From contig JAUYSK010000028.1 in assembly GCA_030696345.1 (NCBI GenBank), positions 62,001 through 126,000 of the forward strand: a DNA stretch of 64,000 nt, given 5' to 3'. The position numbers and the translations under genes are program-made. The notes beneath the pieces are model-generated. The model ran no database searches. It was not told where the DNA came from and saw nothing but the letters and a program-made list of their open reading frames with translations. Source of the DNA: Azonexus sp. Its GTDB lineage: Bacteria > Pseudomonadota > Gammaproteobacteria > Burkholderiales > Rhodocyclaceae. Below, one piece after another: positions 35,133-43,378 of this stretch; the stretch's first letter is position 1, and each line of letters begins with the position of its first letter.

Positions 35133-35921
35133 ATGACCATCGAAGAACCCCTCGTCCTGCGCACTGACCGTGCCGACGGCCTGACCACGCTGACACTGAA
35201 CCGTCCCGGCCAGTTCAATTCCCTCTCAAAAGACATGTTGACCGCAGTCAAGGCCGAGCTGGATGCCATCGCTGCCAGCGAAACCGTGCGTGTCGTCGTC
35301 ATCGCCGGGGCCGGCAAGGCCTTTTGTGCCGGCCACGACCTCAAGGAAATGCGCGCCAACCACAGCAAGGAATTCATGCAGGCGCTGTTCAAACTCTGCG
35401 CCGACCTGATGCTGACCATCACCCGCATGCCGCAACCGGTCATTGCCCGCGTCCACGGCATTGCCACCGCCGCCGGCTGCCAGCTGGTTTCGATGTGCGA
35501 TCTGGCGGTTGCCGCCGATGTCGCAAAATTTGCTGTTTCCGGCATCAATGTCGGACTGTTCTGTTCGACACCGGCCGTCGGCCTCGCCCGCAATCTTGGC
35601 CGCAAGGCGGCGCTGGAAATGCTGCTTACCGGTGAGTTCATCGATGCCCTGGAAGCCAAGGCCAAGGGCCTGGTCAATCGCGTCGTCCCGGCCGATGCAC
35701 TGGATGCCGAAATCGAACGACTGGCCGGCAGCATCCTCGGCAAGAGCGCCATCGCAGTCCGCATGGGCAAAGGCATGTTCTACAAGCAGCTGGAAATGGG
35801 CCTCAGCGAAGCCTACGACTACGCCGGCGAAGTGATGGCCTGCAACATGATGAGCGATGACGCCGGCGAAGGCATCGACGCCTTCATGCAGAAGCGCAAG
35901 CCGGAATACAAGGGGCGCTGA
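35133..35921 (+). CDS. Enoyl-CoA hydratase/isomerase homologue, ECHDC3-like
   Basis: 262 aa crotonase-fold protein with a GGGAGA ribosome site. The oxyanion-hole loops are present (AFCAGHDLKEM and GIATAAGCQLVSMCDLAVAA). The two glutamates that hydrate the double bond in classical hydratases are missing: the first position is Gln (GCQL instead of GCEL), and the second lies in SGINVGLFCSTPAVGLAR, which matches the ECHDC3 branch. The reaction is therefore uncertain: some other crotonase chemistry on an acyl-CoA, or a non-hydratase role. It stands alone, divergent from dnaE. Confidence 0.9.
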   Translation: MTIEEPLVLRTDRADGLTTLTLNRPGQFNSLSKDMLTAVKAELDAIAASETVRVVVIAGAGKAFCAGHDLKEMRANHSKEFMQALFKLCADLMLTITRMPQPVIARVHGIATAAGCQLVSMCDLAVAADVAKFAVSGINVGLFCSTPAVGLARNLGRKAALEMLLTGEFIDALEAKAKGLVNRVVPADALDAEIERLAGSILGKSAIAVRMGKGMFYKQLEMGLSEAYDYAGEVMACNMMSDDAGEGIDAFMQKRKPEYKGR

Positions 35922-36047
35922 ACTTCAAATAGGAGGCCGGTTGGCTTGGGGACTGATCGAACATCTACCCAAGCCCGCCAAAGCAACGCCGTCCACAATG
36001 CCTCCTGAGGCAACAACCTATCCCGCCCTTTTGCCGAATCATTGCCC

Positions 36048-37607
36048 ATGCTGCTGCTTGAACTTGTCCTGTTATTGATGATTTGCGCGGTTGGCCTAGG
36101 CTGGCTGGCACGGCATTTCAAATTCCCTTACCCGATTGCGCTGGTGGCCGGCGGGGCGCTGCTGGGGCTGATTCCAAAGCTGCCTCAGTTTCCGTTTGAC
36201 CCACAGCTGATCCTGGTCATCGTTCTGCCGCCTATCCTTTACCAAGCGGCGCTCCTGACATCCTGGAGTGATTTCAAGGCCAACATCCGCCCGATCAGTT
36301 TATTGGCGATTGGCCTGGTGATTGCCACCACGCTGGCAGTAGGGGCAGCGCTCAAGCTGATGGTGCCATCGGTGCCGTGGGCGGCTGCTTTCGTTCTGGG
36401 CGCCATCGTTTCGCCGCCGGATGCGGTGGCGGCAACGACCATTTTGTCGCGTTTGAACATCCCCCGGCATCTCGTCACCATCCTCGAAGGTGAAAGCCTG
36501 GTCAATGATGCCTCCGGGCTGGTGATCTACAAGCTGGCGATCGTCGCCGTGCTGACCGGCGCCTTCTCGTTCGGGGATGCGGCGGCGCAGTTTGCGCTGG
36601 TGTCCGTGGGTGGCATCGCGATCGGCATTATCCTGGCCCTGATTTTCATCGCCATCCACCGTCGGCTGGGCGACCCGTTCATCGAGGTCATTACGTCGCT
36701 GACGATTCCCTACACTGCCTATATCGCGGCTGAATCGCTGCATGTTTCCGGGGTACTGGCGGTCGTGGCGGCGGGGCTGGTACGCGGTCGTTATTCGCCG
36801 GAAATCGTTTCGGCGGAAATGCGGATCATGGCCCGTTCCGTCTGGAATGTGCTCGTTTTCATGCTGAACAGCCTGATTTTCATCCTGATCGGCATCCAGA
36901 TGTCGGATGTCATGGACAATCTGGGTCGTTACCGCTTGTCAGACCTGCTGTTGCTGGGCGCTACCATCAGCGCGGTGGCCATCGCCGTTCGCTTCCTCTG
37001 GGTATTTCCGGTGGCCTATCTGCCGCGCTGGCTCAGTGGCAGCCTCCACGAGCCCGCCCCGGAACCGCGCAGTCGCGAACTGCTGATCATCAGTTGGTGC
37101 GGCATGCGCGGCATTGTCTCGCTGGCCGCCGCCCTCGCCCTCCCGACCGTCCTGCCCAATGGCGAGCCGTTCCCGGCGCGCGACCTGATCATCTTCCTGA
37201 CCTTCTTCGTCATTGCCACGACACTGATCGGACAAGGCCTGACGCTGACGCCGCTGATCCGAAAACTCAAGGTGGGTTCTGACTGGAGCATGCTTGAAGA
37301 ACAAAAGCAGGTTCGCGCCGCGATGAGTAGCGCAGCGATTGCCGCCATCGACTCCCACCTGGCGGCGGCAAGCGCGCCGTCGGAATGGGCCGATCAGCTA
37401 CGCGCAGAAATCGCCGACCGCGTTGCCCTGGCCGCGCCGGAAGGACTGGCGCAGACGGCGAAGGACGAACTGTTATTGCAGCTACGCCGCGTCGCCATCA
37501 AGGCCGAACGCAAGGAACTGATTCGCCTGTGGCGCGAGAACGAAATTGGCGATGAAGTCATGCGCCATCAGGAAGAAATACTGGATTACCAGGAGGCGCA
37601 GCTGTAA
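36048..37607 (+). CDS. Na+/H+ antiporter, CPA1 family
   Basis: 520-codon frame from the ATG at 36048 (519 aa); a TTG two codons earlier is also open. About 12 membrane helices fill residues 1-410. The ion-binding core of CPA1 exchangers is clear: GAIVSPPDAVAATTILSRL followed by ILEGESLVNDASGLVIYKLA. Then come SWCGMRGIVSLAAALALP and a charged cytoplasmic tail of about 110 residues. It exchanges Na+ (or K+) for H+ at the inner membrane, for pH and salt homeostasis. Single-gene unit; a mobile-type inverted-repeat element lies directly behind the stop. Confidence 0.93.
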   Translation: MLLLELVLLLMICAVGLGWLARHFKFPYPIALVAGGALLGLIPKLPQFPFDPQLILVIVLPPILYQAALLTSWSDFKANIRPISLLAIGLVIATTLAVGAALKLMVPSVPWAAAFVLGAIVSPPDAVAATTILSRLNIPRHLVTILEGESLVNDASGLVIYKLAIVAVLTGAFSFGDAAAQFALVSVGGIAIGIILALIFIAIHRRLGDPFIEVITSLTIPYTAYIAAESLHVSGVLAVVAAGLVRGRYSPEIVSAEMRIMARSVWNVLVFMLNSLIFILIGIQMSDVMDNLGRYRLSDLLLLGATISAVAIAVRFLWVFPVAYLPRWLSGSLHEPAPEPRSRELLIISWCGMRGIVSLAAALALPTVLPNGEPFPARDLIIFLTFFVIATTLIGQGLTLTPLIRKLKVGSDWSMLEEQKQVRAAMSSAAIAAIDSHLAAASAPSEWADQLRAEIADRVALAAPEGLAQTAKDELLLQLRRVAIKAERKELIRLWRENEIGDEVMRHQEEILDYQEAQL

Positions 37608-37616
37608 GCCCCAAAC

Positions 37617-37685
37617 TGTCATTCGGGCGAAAGTCGGAATCAAGAAAAACCGGGGCACAGGACACCGGCTTTCGCCGGTGTGACG
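37617..37685. repeat. Short inverted-repeat element (MITE/REP-like)
   Basis: The left end GTCATTCGGGCGAAAG and, reading inward from the right, GTCACACCGGCGAAAG form imperfect terminal inverted repeats about 69 bp apart. Same style as the element at 45047-45113. Confidence 0.6.
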
Positions 37686-37702
37686 AACCAATCAGCGTCC
37701 CC

Positions 37703-37954
37703 TTAGATAACCTTCTCCCGGCTCAGCCAGGCATCCAGATCCGAACGCTCGATGAAGGTTTCAAGCCGGTTGATATTCCCTGGCAGTTGTTTGCCTTCCC
37801 ATTGCTCGGTGGCCCAGCGTTTGACGTTGGCGGGCAGGTCGCCGTGTTCGATCGCACGGGCCAGCATGATTTCTGCGTCGTGCTCCGAGACCACGCCAGT
37901 CACCAGAAGCTGTACCGCATCGAGAAGGCTCAATGACGATATCGAGTGGTCCAT
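37703..37954 (-). CDS. Small protein of unknown function
   Basis: 83 aa from the ATG at 37954, which has GGGAGGTGGGT directly upstream; a GTG at 37960 is also open. Acidic and soluble, with no signal peptide or membrane helix. Features visible: LLDAVQLLVTGVVSEHDAEI, then WATEQWEGKQLPGNINRLET and a closing IERSDLDAWLSREKVI. The predicted mostly helical layout could suit a protein-binding or DNA-binding role, but I recognise no family. It lies between the inverted-repeat element and the oppositely oriented GT39 operon. Confidence 0.7.
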   Translation of the reverse strand: MDHSISSLSLLDAVQLLVTGVVSEHDAEIMLARAIEHGDLPANVKRWATEQWEGKQLPGNINRLETFIERSDLDAWLSREKVI

Positions 37955-38102
37955 ACCCACCTCCCATCCTGTAACGCTGCAACTTTACGCTGCGTTGCCG
38001 CCCATGGATAGCCTCGTTTAGTCCCCAAAACCACACACCAGACCCGATGCAATCACATGGAACCAAAGGGGCTGAAAGCGAAGCAGGGTAAAATCCGGCC
38101 CC

Positions 38103-39710
38103 ATGCCTTCGCTCTCCCCCGCCCGCCAATCCCTGCTGTTGTTTCTGCTTGCCCTTGCGGTGCTGCTGCCCGGCATCTGGGAAGCAACCGGGCTGACCGG
38201 CAAGGACGAATTTTTCCTCGGCCTGCGCACACCGATGGAGATGATCGAAGGCAATCACTGGCTGGTGCCTTTCCTCGACGGCGCGCCGCGCATCCGCAAG
38301 CCGCCGATGCTCTACTGGGTTGGTCGCGCCAGCTTTGAAAGCTTCGGCATTTCACTGGTCAATGCCCGCGTAATTGGCGTACTTTTTGCGGCCCTGCTGA
38401 TCGTCTCTACAGCCGGCGTTGCCCGCCGCCTCTCCGGCAATGCGCAGACCGGCTGGGTGGCCGGTTGCATTCTGCTCGGCTGCCTGGGCATGGCGACAGA
38501 GGGCCGGCGCTTCATGCTCGATGTGCCGGTAGCAGCCTTGTCGACGGCGGCTTTCTGGGCCTTTCTGACCTGGCTGGATTTACGCCGTATTCGGTGGTTG
38601 ACCGCAGCAACCCTGCTACTTGCCGCCGGCTTCCTGACCAAGGGGCCGATTGTCGCGCTGGTCTTTGGCGGCGGCTTTCTGGCTTTGCTCTTTGGCCGCA
38701 AGCTGACGCTGCGCGAATTGCGCCCGCAGTTGCCGGCCCTGCTTGGCCATGCCCTGCTCTGGGCGACGCTCTCCCTGCCGTGGTTCTTCATCGTCCGCAC
38801 CCTCTACCCGGAAGCGACAAATCTGGTGCTGGCTGACGAACTGGAATCACGCCAGTTCTTCAACCTGTCGCCCGGCATCCTGCTCGGCCTGCTCAACATT
38901 GCGCTGCCCTGGGTTTTCGTCTTTGCCGTCGCCGCCTGGCAGCAACGTCGTGGTTCGGCGCTGACGCGGCTGGCGCTGGTCTGGTTCCTCGCCACCTTCA
39001 TCCCCTTCCTCTTCATCAAGAGTTTCGACCGCTACCTGATCGGTTCGCTGGCGCCCTTCGCCGTCTTCCTCGCAATGGCCCTACCGCAGGTGCGAGTTCG
39101 CTGGCCCTACCGCCTGGGCGCGCTGCTGGCACTGCTGCTCGGCGGCGCGCTAGCCGGCTTTACCGCATGGTTCAATCTGGGCGGCTGGTACTGGCTGATT
39201 CTGCCAAGCATCTATCTGGCCTGGGCCTGGTGGCGAGAGCGGGCGCTCGCTCACACCTTGACGGCACCGGCCATTTTCTGGATGGCGCTGCTCTGGGGCG
39301 TATTTCCGGCACTCGGCGTCAATGCCGTGCCGACTGCCGTCATCGAACTTGGCCGCAGCGAGCCGGTCGCCATGTTCGATGGACCGCAACCAGCCATGCT
39401 GCCAATTCTTTCGGCCCAGACCCACCGGCACTACGGCCAGCTCGACAAGTTCGACCTGGCTGAAATCGCCGCCGGCAAGACCCCGGTTTTCCTCGAAGAC
39501 AAGGACGCTTTTCGCTTCCAGGGCATGTTGACCGCAGCAGGCTACGTCGCCACCGAAAGCGGCAGTTACCAGACGCTGGCCTCGCATGGCTCCGGCCTGC
39601 GTTTTGCCCGGGTTGGCGCCACAGCCGCCGACTGGAAAGCGGCCTTTGCCAGCCGCTCACTCGCACCATTGCAGACCACGGTGCGCTGGTACACGGTGAC
39701 CAAACCATGA
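38103..39710 (+). CDS. GT39-type membrane glycosyltransferase (ArnT-like)
   Basis: 535 aa GT-C enzyme. N-terminal membrane helix, then the first periplasmic loop with the acidic catalytic motif in GLTGKDEFFLGLRTPMEM and RKPPMLYWVG, followed by about ten further helices and a soluble C-terminal region of about 120 residues. This family moves a sugar from an undecaprenyl carrier to an acceptor such as lipid A or protein on the periplasmic side. The sugar is not known; true ArnT would need arnBC genes, which are absent here. Its stop overlaps the next start by four bases (ATGA), and that gene overlaps a third the same way. Two 13-mer copies lie inside. Confidence 0.88.
   Translation: MPSLSPARQSLLLFLLALAVLLPGIWEATGLTGKDEFFLGLRTPMEMIEGNHWLVPFLDGAPRIRKPPMLYWVGRASFESFGISLVNARVIGVLFAALLIVSTAGVARRLSGNAQTGWVAGCILLGCLGMATEGRRFMLDVPVAALSTAAFWAFLTWLDLRRIRWLTAATLLLAAGFLTKGPIVALVFGGGFLALLFGRKLTLRELRPQLPALLGHALLWATLSLPWFFIVRTLYPEATNLVLADELESRQFFNLSPGILLGLLNIALPWVFVFAVAAWQQRRGSALTRLALVWFLATFIPFLFIKSFDRYLIGSLAPFAVFLAMALPQVRVRWPYRLGALLALLLGGALAGFTAWFNLGGWYWLILPSIYLAWAWWRERALAHTLTAPAIFWMALLWGVFPALGVNAVPTAVIELGRSEPVAMFDGPQPAMLPILSAQTHRHYGQLDKFDLAEIAAGKTPVFLEDKDAFRFQGMLTAAGYVATESGSYQTLASHGSGLRFARVGATAADWKAAFASRSLAPLQTTVRWYTVTKP
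38597..38609 (-). repeat. Dispersed 13-mer
   Basis: TGCTGCGGTCAAC on the minus strand, exact, inside the GT39 gene. Confidence 0.85.
39527..39539 (-). repeat. Dispersed 13-mer
   Basis: TGCTGCGGTCAAC on the minus strand, exact, inside the GT39 gene. Confidence 0.85.
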
Positions 39711-40840
39711 TGAAATTGCCGACCAGACTACCGCGCTGGTTGCCCCCGGCGCTCTTTATCGCTGCGCTGGGCGCCGCCTTCTGGCGCATTCCGACGCCTG
39801 CCGCACCGGCCTTTGTGTCACCACCCGCCCCCACTGCTTCCACATTGCCCGCCACATTCAGCGCCCGGATGCTGCCCAAGGTGGCCGAGTCAGCCCATGC
39901 CGCAACCTTGGCCCAGCTACCGGATGGCCGCATCGCGGCGGCCTGGTTTGCCGGCAGCCGCGAGGGCGCCGACGATGTCGCCATCTGGTTCAGCATTCTC
40001 GGCAAGGAAGGCTGGAACCAGCCGGCGCCGATCGCCAATCGCGAAAGCACGGCCGGCGGAACCTTTGCCCACGTGCGCAAGCTTGGCAACCCGGTGCTCC
40101 ATGTCGAAGGCAGCTGGCTGCACCTCTGGTATGTCAGCGTCGGTATCGGCGGCTGGGCGGGCAGTTCGATCAATCACAGCGTCTCGACCGATGCCGGCAA
40201 GAGCTGGTTCAAGCCGACCAAACTGCAGACCTCACCCTTCGCCAACATCAGCACACTGGTCCGCTCGCCACCGTTACCGCTGGCCGATGGCGGGCTGGGC
40301 CTGCCGGTGTATCACGAATTCATTGCCAAGCATGGCGAGTGGCTGCGCCTGTCGCCGACAGGACAGATTCTCGACAAAGTGCGGATGACGCATGCTGTCC
40401 GCACACTGCAGCCGGCCGTCGTCGCGCTTGACGAACAACGGGCCATCGGCCTGCTCCGCGATGCCGGCCCCTGGCCGGGCCGGGTACAGGTTTCCGCCAG
40501 CCAGAATGGCGGTCTGAGCTGGGAGGCCGGCGAGGCATTGCCTATCCCCAACCCGAATTCTTCGGTCGCCCTGCTCCGGCTGAAGAGTGGCCGCCTGCTC
40601 CTGGCCGGCAACCCACCCAACGGGCGGGAAGCGCTGCTCTTGTGGATTTCGGCCGATGAAGGCAAGACCTGGCAGCCGACCCGCACCATTGAGTCCGCCG
40701 CCGACGGCGGTGCCGAATTTTCTTACCCGAGCCTTTTGCTCGGCCGCGATGGGCGCATTCACGTCGCCTACACCTGGCGGCGGCAAGGCATCAAGCACGC
40801 CGAGTTCAGCGAAGCCTGGCTGGATGGAGGGCAGCCATGA
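39707..40840 (+). CDS. BNR/Asp-box (sialidase-fold) membrane-anchored protein
   Basis: 377 aa. An N-terminal hydrophobic helix (WLPPALFIAALGAAFW) places the rest in the periplasm, either anchored or secreted. Three Asp-box repeats mark a six-blade propeller: VSTDAGKSW, ASQNGGLSW and ISADEGKTW. WFAGSREGADDVAIWF near the start and the closing SYPSLLLGRDGRIHVAYTW are as in the exo-alpha-sialidase-like family. Catalytic identity as a sialidase is not shown; many such proteins act on other glycans. Translation is coupled to the GT39 gene upstream and to a membrane protein downstream, suggesting glycan trimming or recognition in one pathway. Confidence 0.85.
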   Translation: MMKLPTRLPRWLPPALFIAALGAAFWRIPTPAAPAFVSPPAPTASTLPATFSARMLPKVAESAHAATLAQLPDGRIAAAWFAGSREGADDVAIWFSILGKEGWNQPAPIANRESTAGGTFAHVRKLGNPVLHVEGSWLHLWYVSVGIGGWAGSSINHSVSTDAGKSWFKPTKLQTSPFANISTLVRSPPLPLADGGLGLPVYHEFIAKHGEWLRLSPTGQILDKVRMTHAVRTLQPAVVALDEQRAIGLLRDAGPWPGRVQVSASQNGGLSWEAGEALPIPNPNSSVALLRLKSGRLLLAGNPPNGREALLLWISADEGKTWQPTRTIESAADGGAEFSYPSLLLGRDGRIHVAYTWRRQGIKHAEFSEAWLDGGQP

Positions 40841-41385
40841 ACGCACTGGCTGCCTACGGGCTACTCGCCCACGCGCTGATTTTCGGTGCCCTCGCCGCTC
40901 TGCTGCCGCTCGGCCAGTTGCGCGCCCGAGCCGCCATGATGGCGACGGCCCTCGCGTTGCTCGCCGGCATTGCACCGATGATGCACGGGGTATTTGGTAC
41001 GCCTTCGCTGACCCTGCTCCAGCTCGCCATCCTGCAACTGGCGAACCGGACACCCTCACCGTTTTCCTTCAAGCCGGCACTGGGCCTGCTGCTTTTCGTC
41101 AGCCTGTTTTACCCGGCGGCGCTCGGCTGGGGACCATTCGACCCCTATGCGCTCGGTTATCAGCCGTGGGCACTGCTCGCCGGGCTGATTCCGGTGGCTG
41201 GCGTGCTCTGGTGGAAGCGTCAGGATGCCTGGCTGATCATCCTTGCCGTCGATCTCGCCGGCTACGCCAGTGGCGTATTTGCCAATCTGTGGGATGTCCT
41301 GTTCGATCCGCTGCTCTTCCTGCTGGCCCTTGTCATGGTCGGCCGCCAGGGAGTGATCCGCTTTATCGCGTCAAGGACTCGCTGA
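40837..41385 (+). CDS. Membrane protein of unknown function, third gene of the GT39 operon
   Basis: 182 aa, with most of its length hydrophobic. About five membrane helices are visible, for example LIFGALAALLPLGQL, ALGLLLFVSLFYPAALGWG and PWALLAGLIPVAGVLWW. I recognise no catalytic motif. The ATGA overlap with the Asp-box protein gene implies co-translation, so it probably works with the glycosyltransferase and the propeller protein, perhaps as a membrane partner. Its last 23 bases overlap the end of the convergent double-receiver gene. Confidence 0.8.
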   Translation: MNALAAYGLLAHALIFGALAALLPLGQLRARAAMMATALALLAGIAPMMHGVFGTPSLTLLQLAILQLANRTPSPFSFKPALGLLLFVSLFYPAALGWGPFDPYALGYQPWALLAGLIPVAGVLWWKRQDAWLIILAVDLAGYASGVFANLWDVLFDPLLFLLALVMVGRQGVIRFIASRTR

Positions 41386-42166
41386 TCAGCTTGCGGATGC
41401 TGCCGGCCTCGAACGGCTTGTCGCAGATCGCCGAAACCCCGGCCCGTTCGACCGCAGCCAGCCGGCCCATGTTCTGCTCGCTGGTCACCATCAGCACCGG
41501 CACGCTGCTCTGCCAGCTTTGCGTGCGAATGTATTCGGTCAGCTCCCGACCATCCATTTCCGGCATGTTGTAGTCGGTGATCACCAGATCAACCGTGGTG
41601 TCCTGCAGCAAGTCAACCGCCTGCTTGCCATTCACCGCTTCGGTAATACGCTTGATGCCAAGCTCGACCAGTAGCCGACGCAGGTGATTGCGCGAAGCAA
41701 GGCTATCGTCGACGAGCAGGACGCGCAGCCCCTCGATTTCCGAGGCATCGACATCTTCCGGCGGATTCAGGTAATCGGCGGCGGCATACAAGGCGCGCGA
41801 AAGTTGCTGCTCGTTGAAAGGCTTGGTGACAATGCTGCAAGCCCCCGATTGCCGCACCGGTTCGAGCACCTGCGGCCGGGTTTCGCTGGAAATCAGGATG
41901 AACGGCACGGCCTCAAGCCGCTCGTCGGCGCGCATCGCCGCTACCAGCTCGGTGCCCACCATATCCGGCAGATACAGGCTGCTGATGACAACCAGCCCAT
42001 CAGTCTTGCCTTCGCTCATCGCAAAAAGGGCCAAGCTGGCATTTTCCACCACCTTGATCTGCCGCGCCCCCTGATGCTGCAACATGCGACTGACCAGCCC
42101 CGCCTGCATGTTCGAAGGCTCGACGAGCAACACCGAAATATCGGCCAGAGAAGTGGTGAGAGCCAT
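41363..42166 (-). CDS. Double-receiver response regulator (pseudo-receiver plus receiver)
   Basis: 267 aa with two receiver domains and no output domain. Receiver 1 (about 10-135): the expected phosphoacceptor position is Ser63 (VVISSLYLPDM) and the acidic pair is reduced to VEPS, so it should not take phosphate; it keeps the switch Ser in LISSETRP and Lys in VTKPF. Receiver 2 (about 145-267): VDDS, D198 in LVITDYNMPEMDG, the Thr position in MVTSEQ, and CDKPF are intact. A GGAG site precedes the ATG. It likely acts by protein contact, for example with a kinase, chemotaxis or cyclase partner; none is adjacent. Confidence 0.92.
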   Translation of the reverse strand: MALTTSLADISVLLVEPSNMQAGLVSRMLQHQGARQIKVVENASLALFAMSEGKTDGLVVISSLYLPDMVGTELVAAMRADERLEAVPFILISSETRPQVLEPVRQSGACSIVTKPFNEQQLSRALYAAADYLNPPEDVDASEIEGLRVLLVDDSLASRNHLRRLLVELGIKRITEAVNGKQAVDLLQDTTVDLVITDYNMPEMDGRELTEYIRTQSWQSSVPVLMVTSEQNMGRLAAVERAGVSAICDKPFEAGSIRKLISESLTR

Positions 42167-42308
42167 GCTGTCGCTCCGAATTCAGGGAATGATTTCACTA
42201 TAGCAGCGCTTGCAGTATCTCAGGAAGTCGCCGATCAAACCCGTGCCCACTGAATGCGATCGCGCTACCATCCAGCCATTCGGACATATCCGGCAGAACG
42301 CATCATTG

Positions 42309-43163
42309 ATGAACATCACCCCATTTCAGGCGCTGGCCTGCCCGCTTGACGGCGCCAAATTAAAGCGCAGCGGCCCGAGCTGGCGCTGCCCCAACGGCCA
42401 CAGCTTCGACATCGCCAGCCAGGGCTACACCCATTTGCTGCCGGTCCAGAACAAGCGCTCGCTCGACCCCGGCGACAGCAAGGAAATGGTCGCAGCCCGC
42501 CGCCGCTTCCTCAATACTGGCCACTACCAGCCGATCGCCGCTGCAACCAGCCGGGCGGCGCTGGCCGACCTGGCTTCAGGGAGAACGGCCACTTGCCTCG
42601 ATGCCGGCTGTGGCGAAGGCTATTACCTGCGCCAACTCGCCGCTGCCGCCAGTGATGAAGGCAAGAAACTGGCAGTGCTCGGGCTGGATATTTCCAAGTG
42701 GGCCGTGCTGTCAGCAGCCAAACAGGACAAGCGCCCGAACTGGCTGGTCGGCAGCAATGCCAACCTGCCCGTGCAATCGGGCACGCTTGACCGGGTGCTG
42801 TGCATGTTCGGCTTCCCGGTCTATCCCGAATTCGCCCGCGTCCTGAAAGCGACCGGCGAACTGCTGCAAGTCGACACCGGACCGGACCATCTGCGGGAAC
42901 TGCGCGAAATCATTTACCCCAGCCTGAAGCCGGAAAAATCCGCCGAGATGCCGACGCCGGAGGGCTTTACTCACCTGGCGACGGAAGCCGTCCGCTATTC
43001 GCTCGACCTCAACACACCCGAGCAACTCGCCGACCTGCTGGCCATGACGCCGCACCTCTACCGCGCCAGCGCCGAAGGCCGGGCCAAAGCCGCAGCACTG
43101 ACAGCGCTGAGCCTGACCGTGGATGTTCGCCTGACACGTTTCGGCCGAGCTTCCTTTCGCTGA
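42309..43163 (+). CDS. rlmA: 23S rRNA (guanine-N1)-methyltransferase, RlmA type
   Basis: 284 aa from MNITPFQALACPLDG at 42309; upstream in-frame codons overlap the gap and lack homology. The N-terminal zinc site has Cys and His spaced as ACPLDG and WRCPNGHSFD, then SQGYTHLLP. The Rossmann SAM-binding motif is LDAGCGEGYYL at about residues 96-106, and the post-I segment GLDISKWAV follows. RlmA methylates G745 of 23S rRNA in enterobacteria; a sister type acts on G748, and sequence alone does not fix the base here. Single gene, divergent from the double-receiver gene. Confidence 0.9.
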   Translation: MNITPFQALACPLDGAKLKRSGPSWRCPNGHSFDIASQGYTHLLPVQNKRSLDPGDSKEMVAARRRFLNTGHYQPIAAATSRAALADLASGRTATCLDAGCGEGYYLRQLAAAASDEGKKLAVLGLDISKWAVLSAAKQDKRPNWLVGSNANLPVQSGTLDRVLCMFGFPVYPEFARVLKATGELLQVDTGPDHLRELREIIYPSLKPEKSAEMPTPEGFTHLATEAVRYSLDLNTPEQLADLLAMTPHLYRASAEGRAKAAALTALSLTVDVRLTRFGRASFR

Positions 43164-43378
43164 ACGCCAAGAGAAGCCTTGCCGGGTGACTGGCGAAAAT
43201 TGCCGTTACGGCAGTTAATCCATTGCCGCTATCGAATCCGTCATTATCAGCGAATCCCTGCTGTTCATTGCCATCAGGCCACCCCAAGACAGCGCCAACC
43301 GGCAGGCGTGTATGTTGCTTTTAACCACACATGAAACAACAGGAAGGTCAGCGACCTTCTTCATTTGCCGGAGGCAAT

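Noticed and set aside
35943-35975. Terminator behind the ECHDC3-like gene (GGCTTGGG/CCCAAGCC)
   Set aside because: The loop is 17 bases and there is no T-run, so I do not call it a terminator.
43201-43213. TGCCG-TTA-CGGCA dyad behind rlmA
   Set aside because: Short stem with no T-run; not enough for a terminator call.
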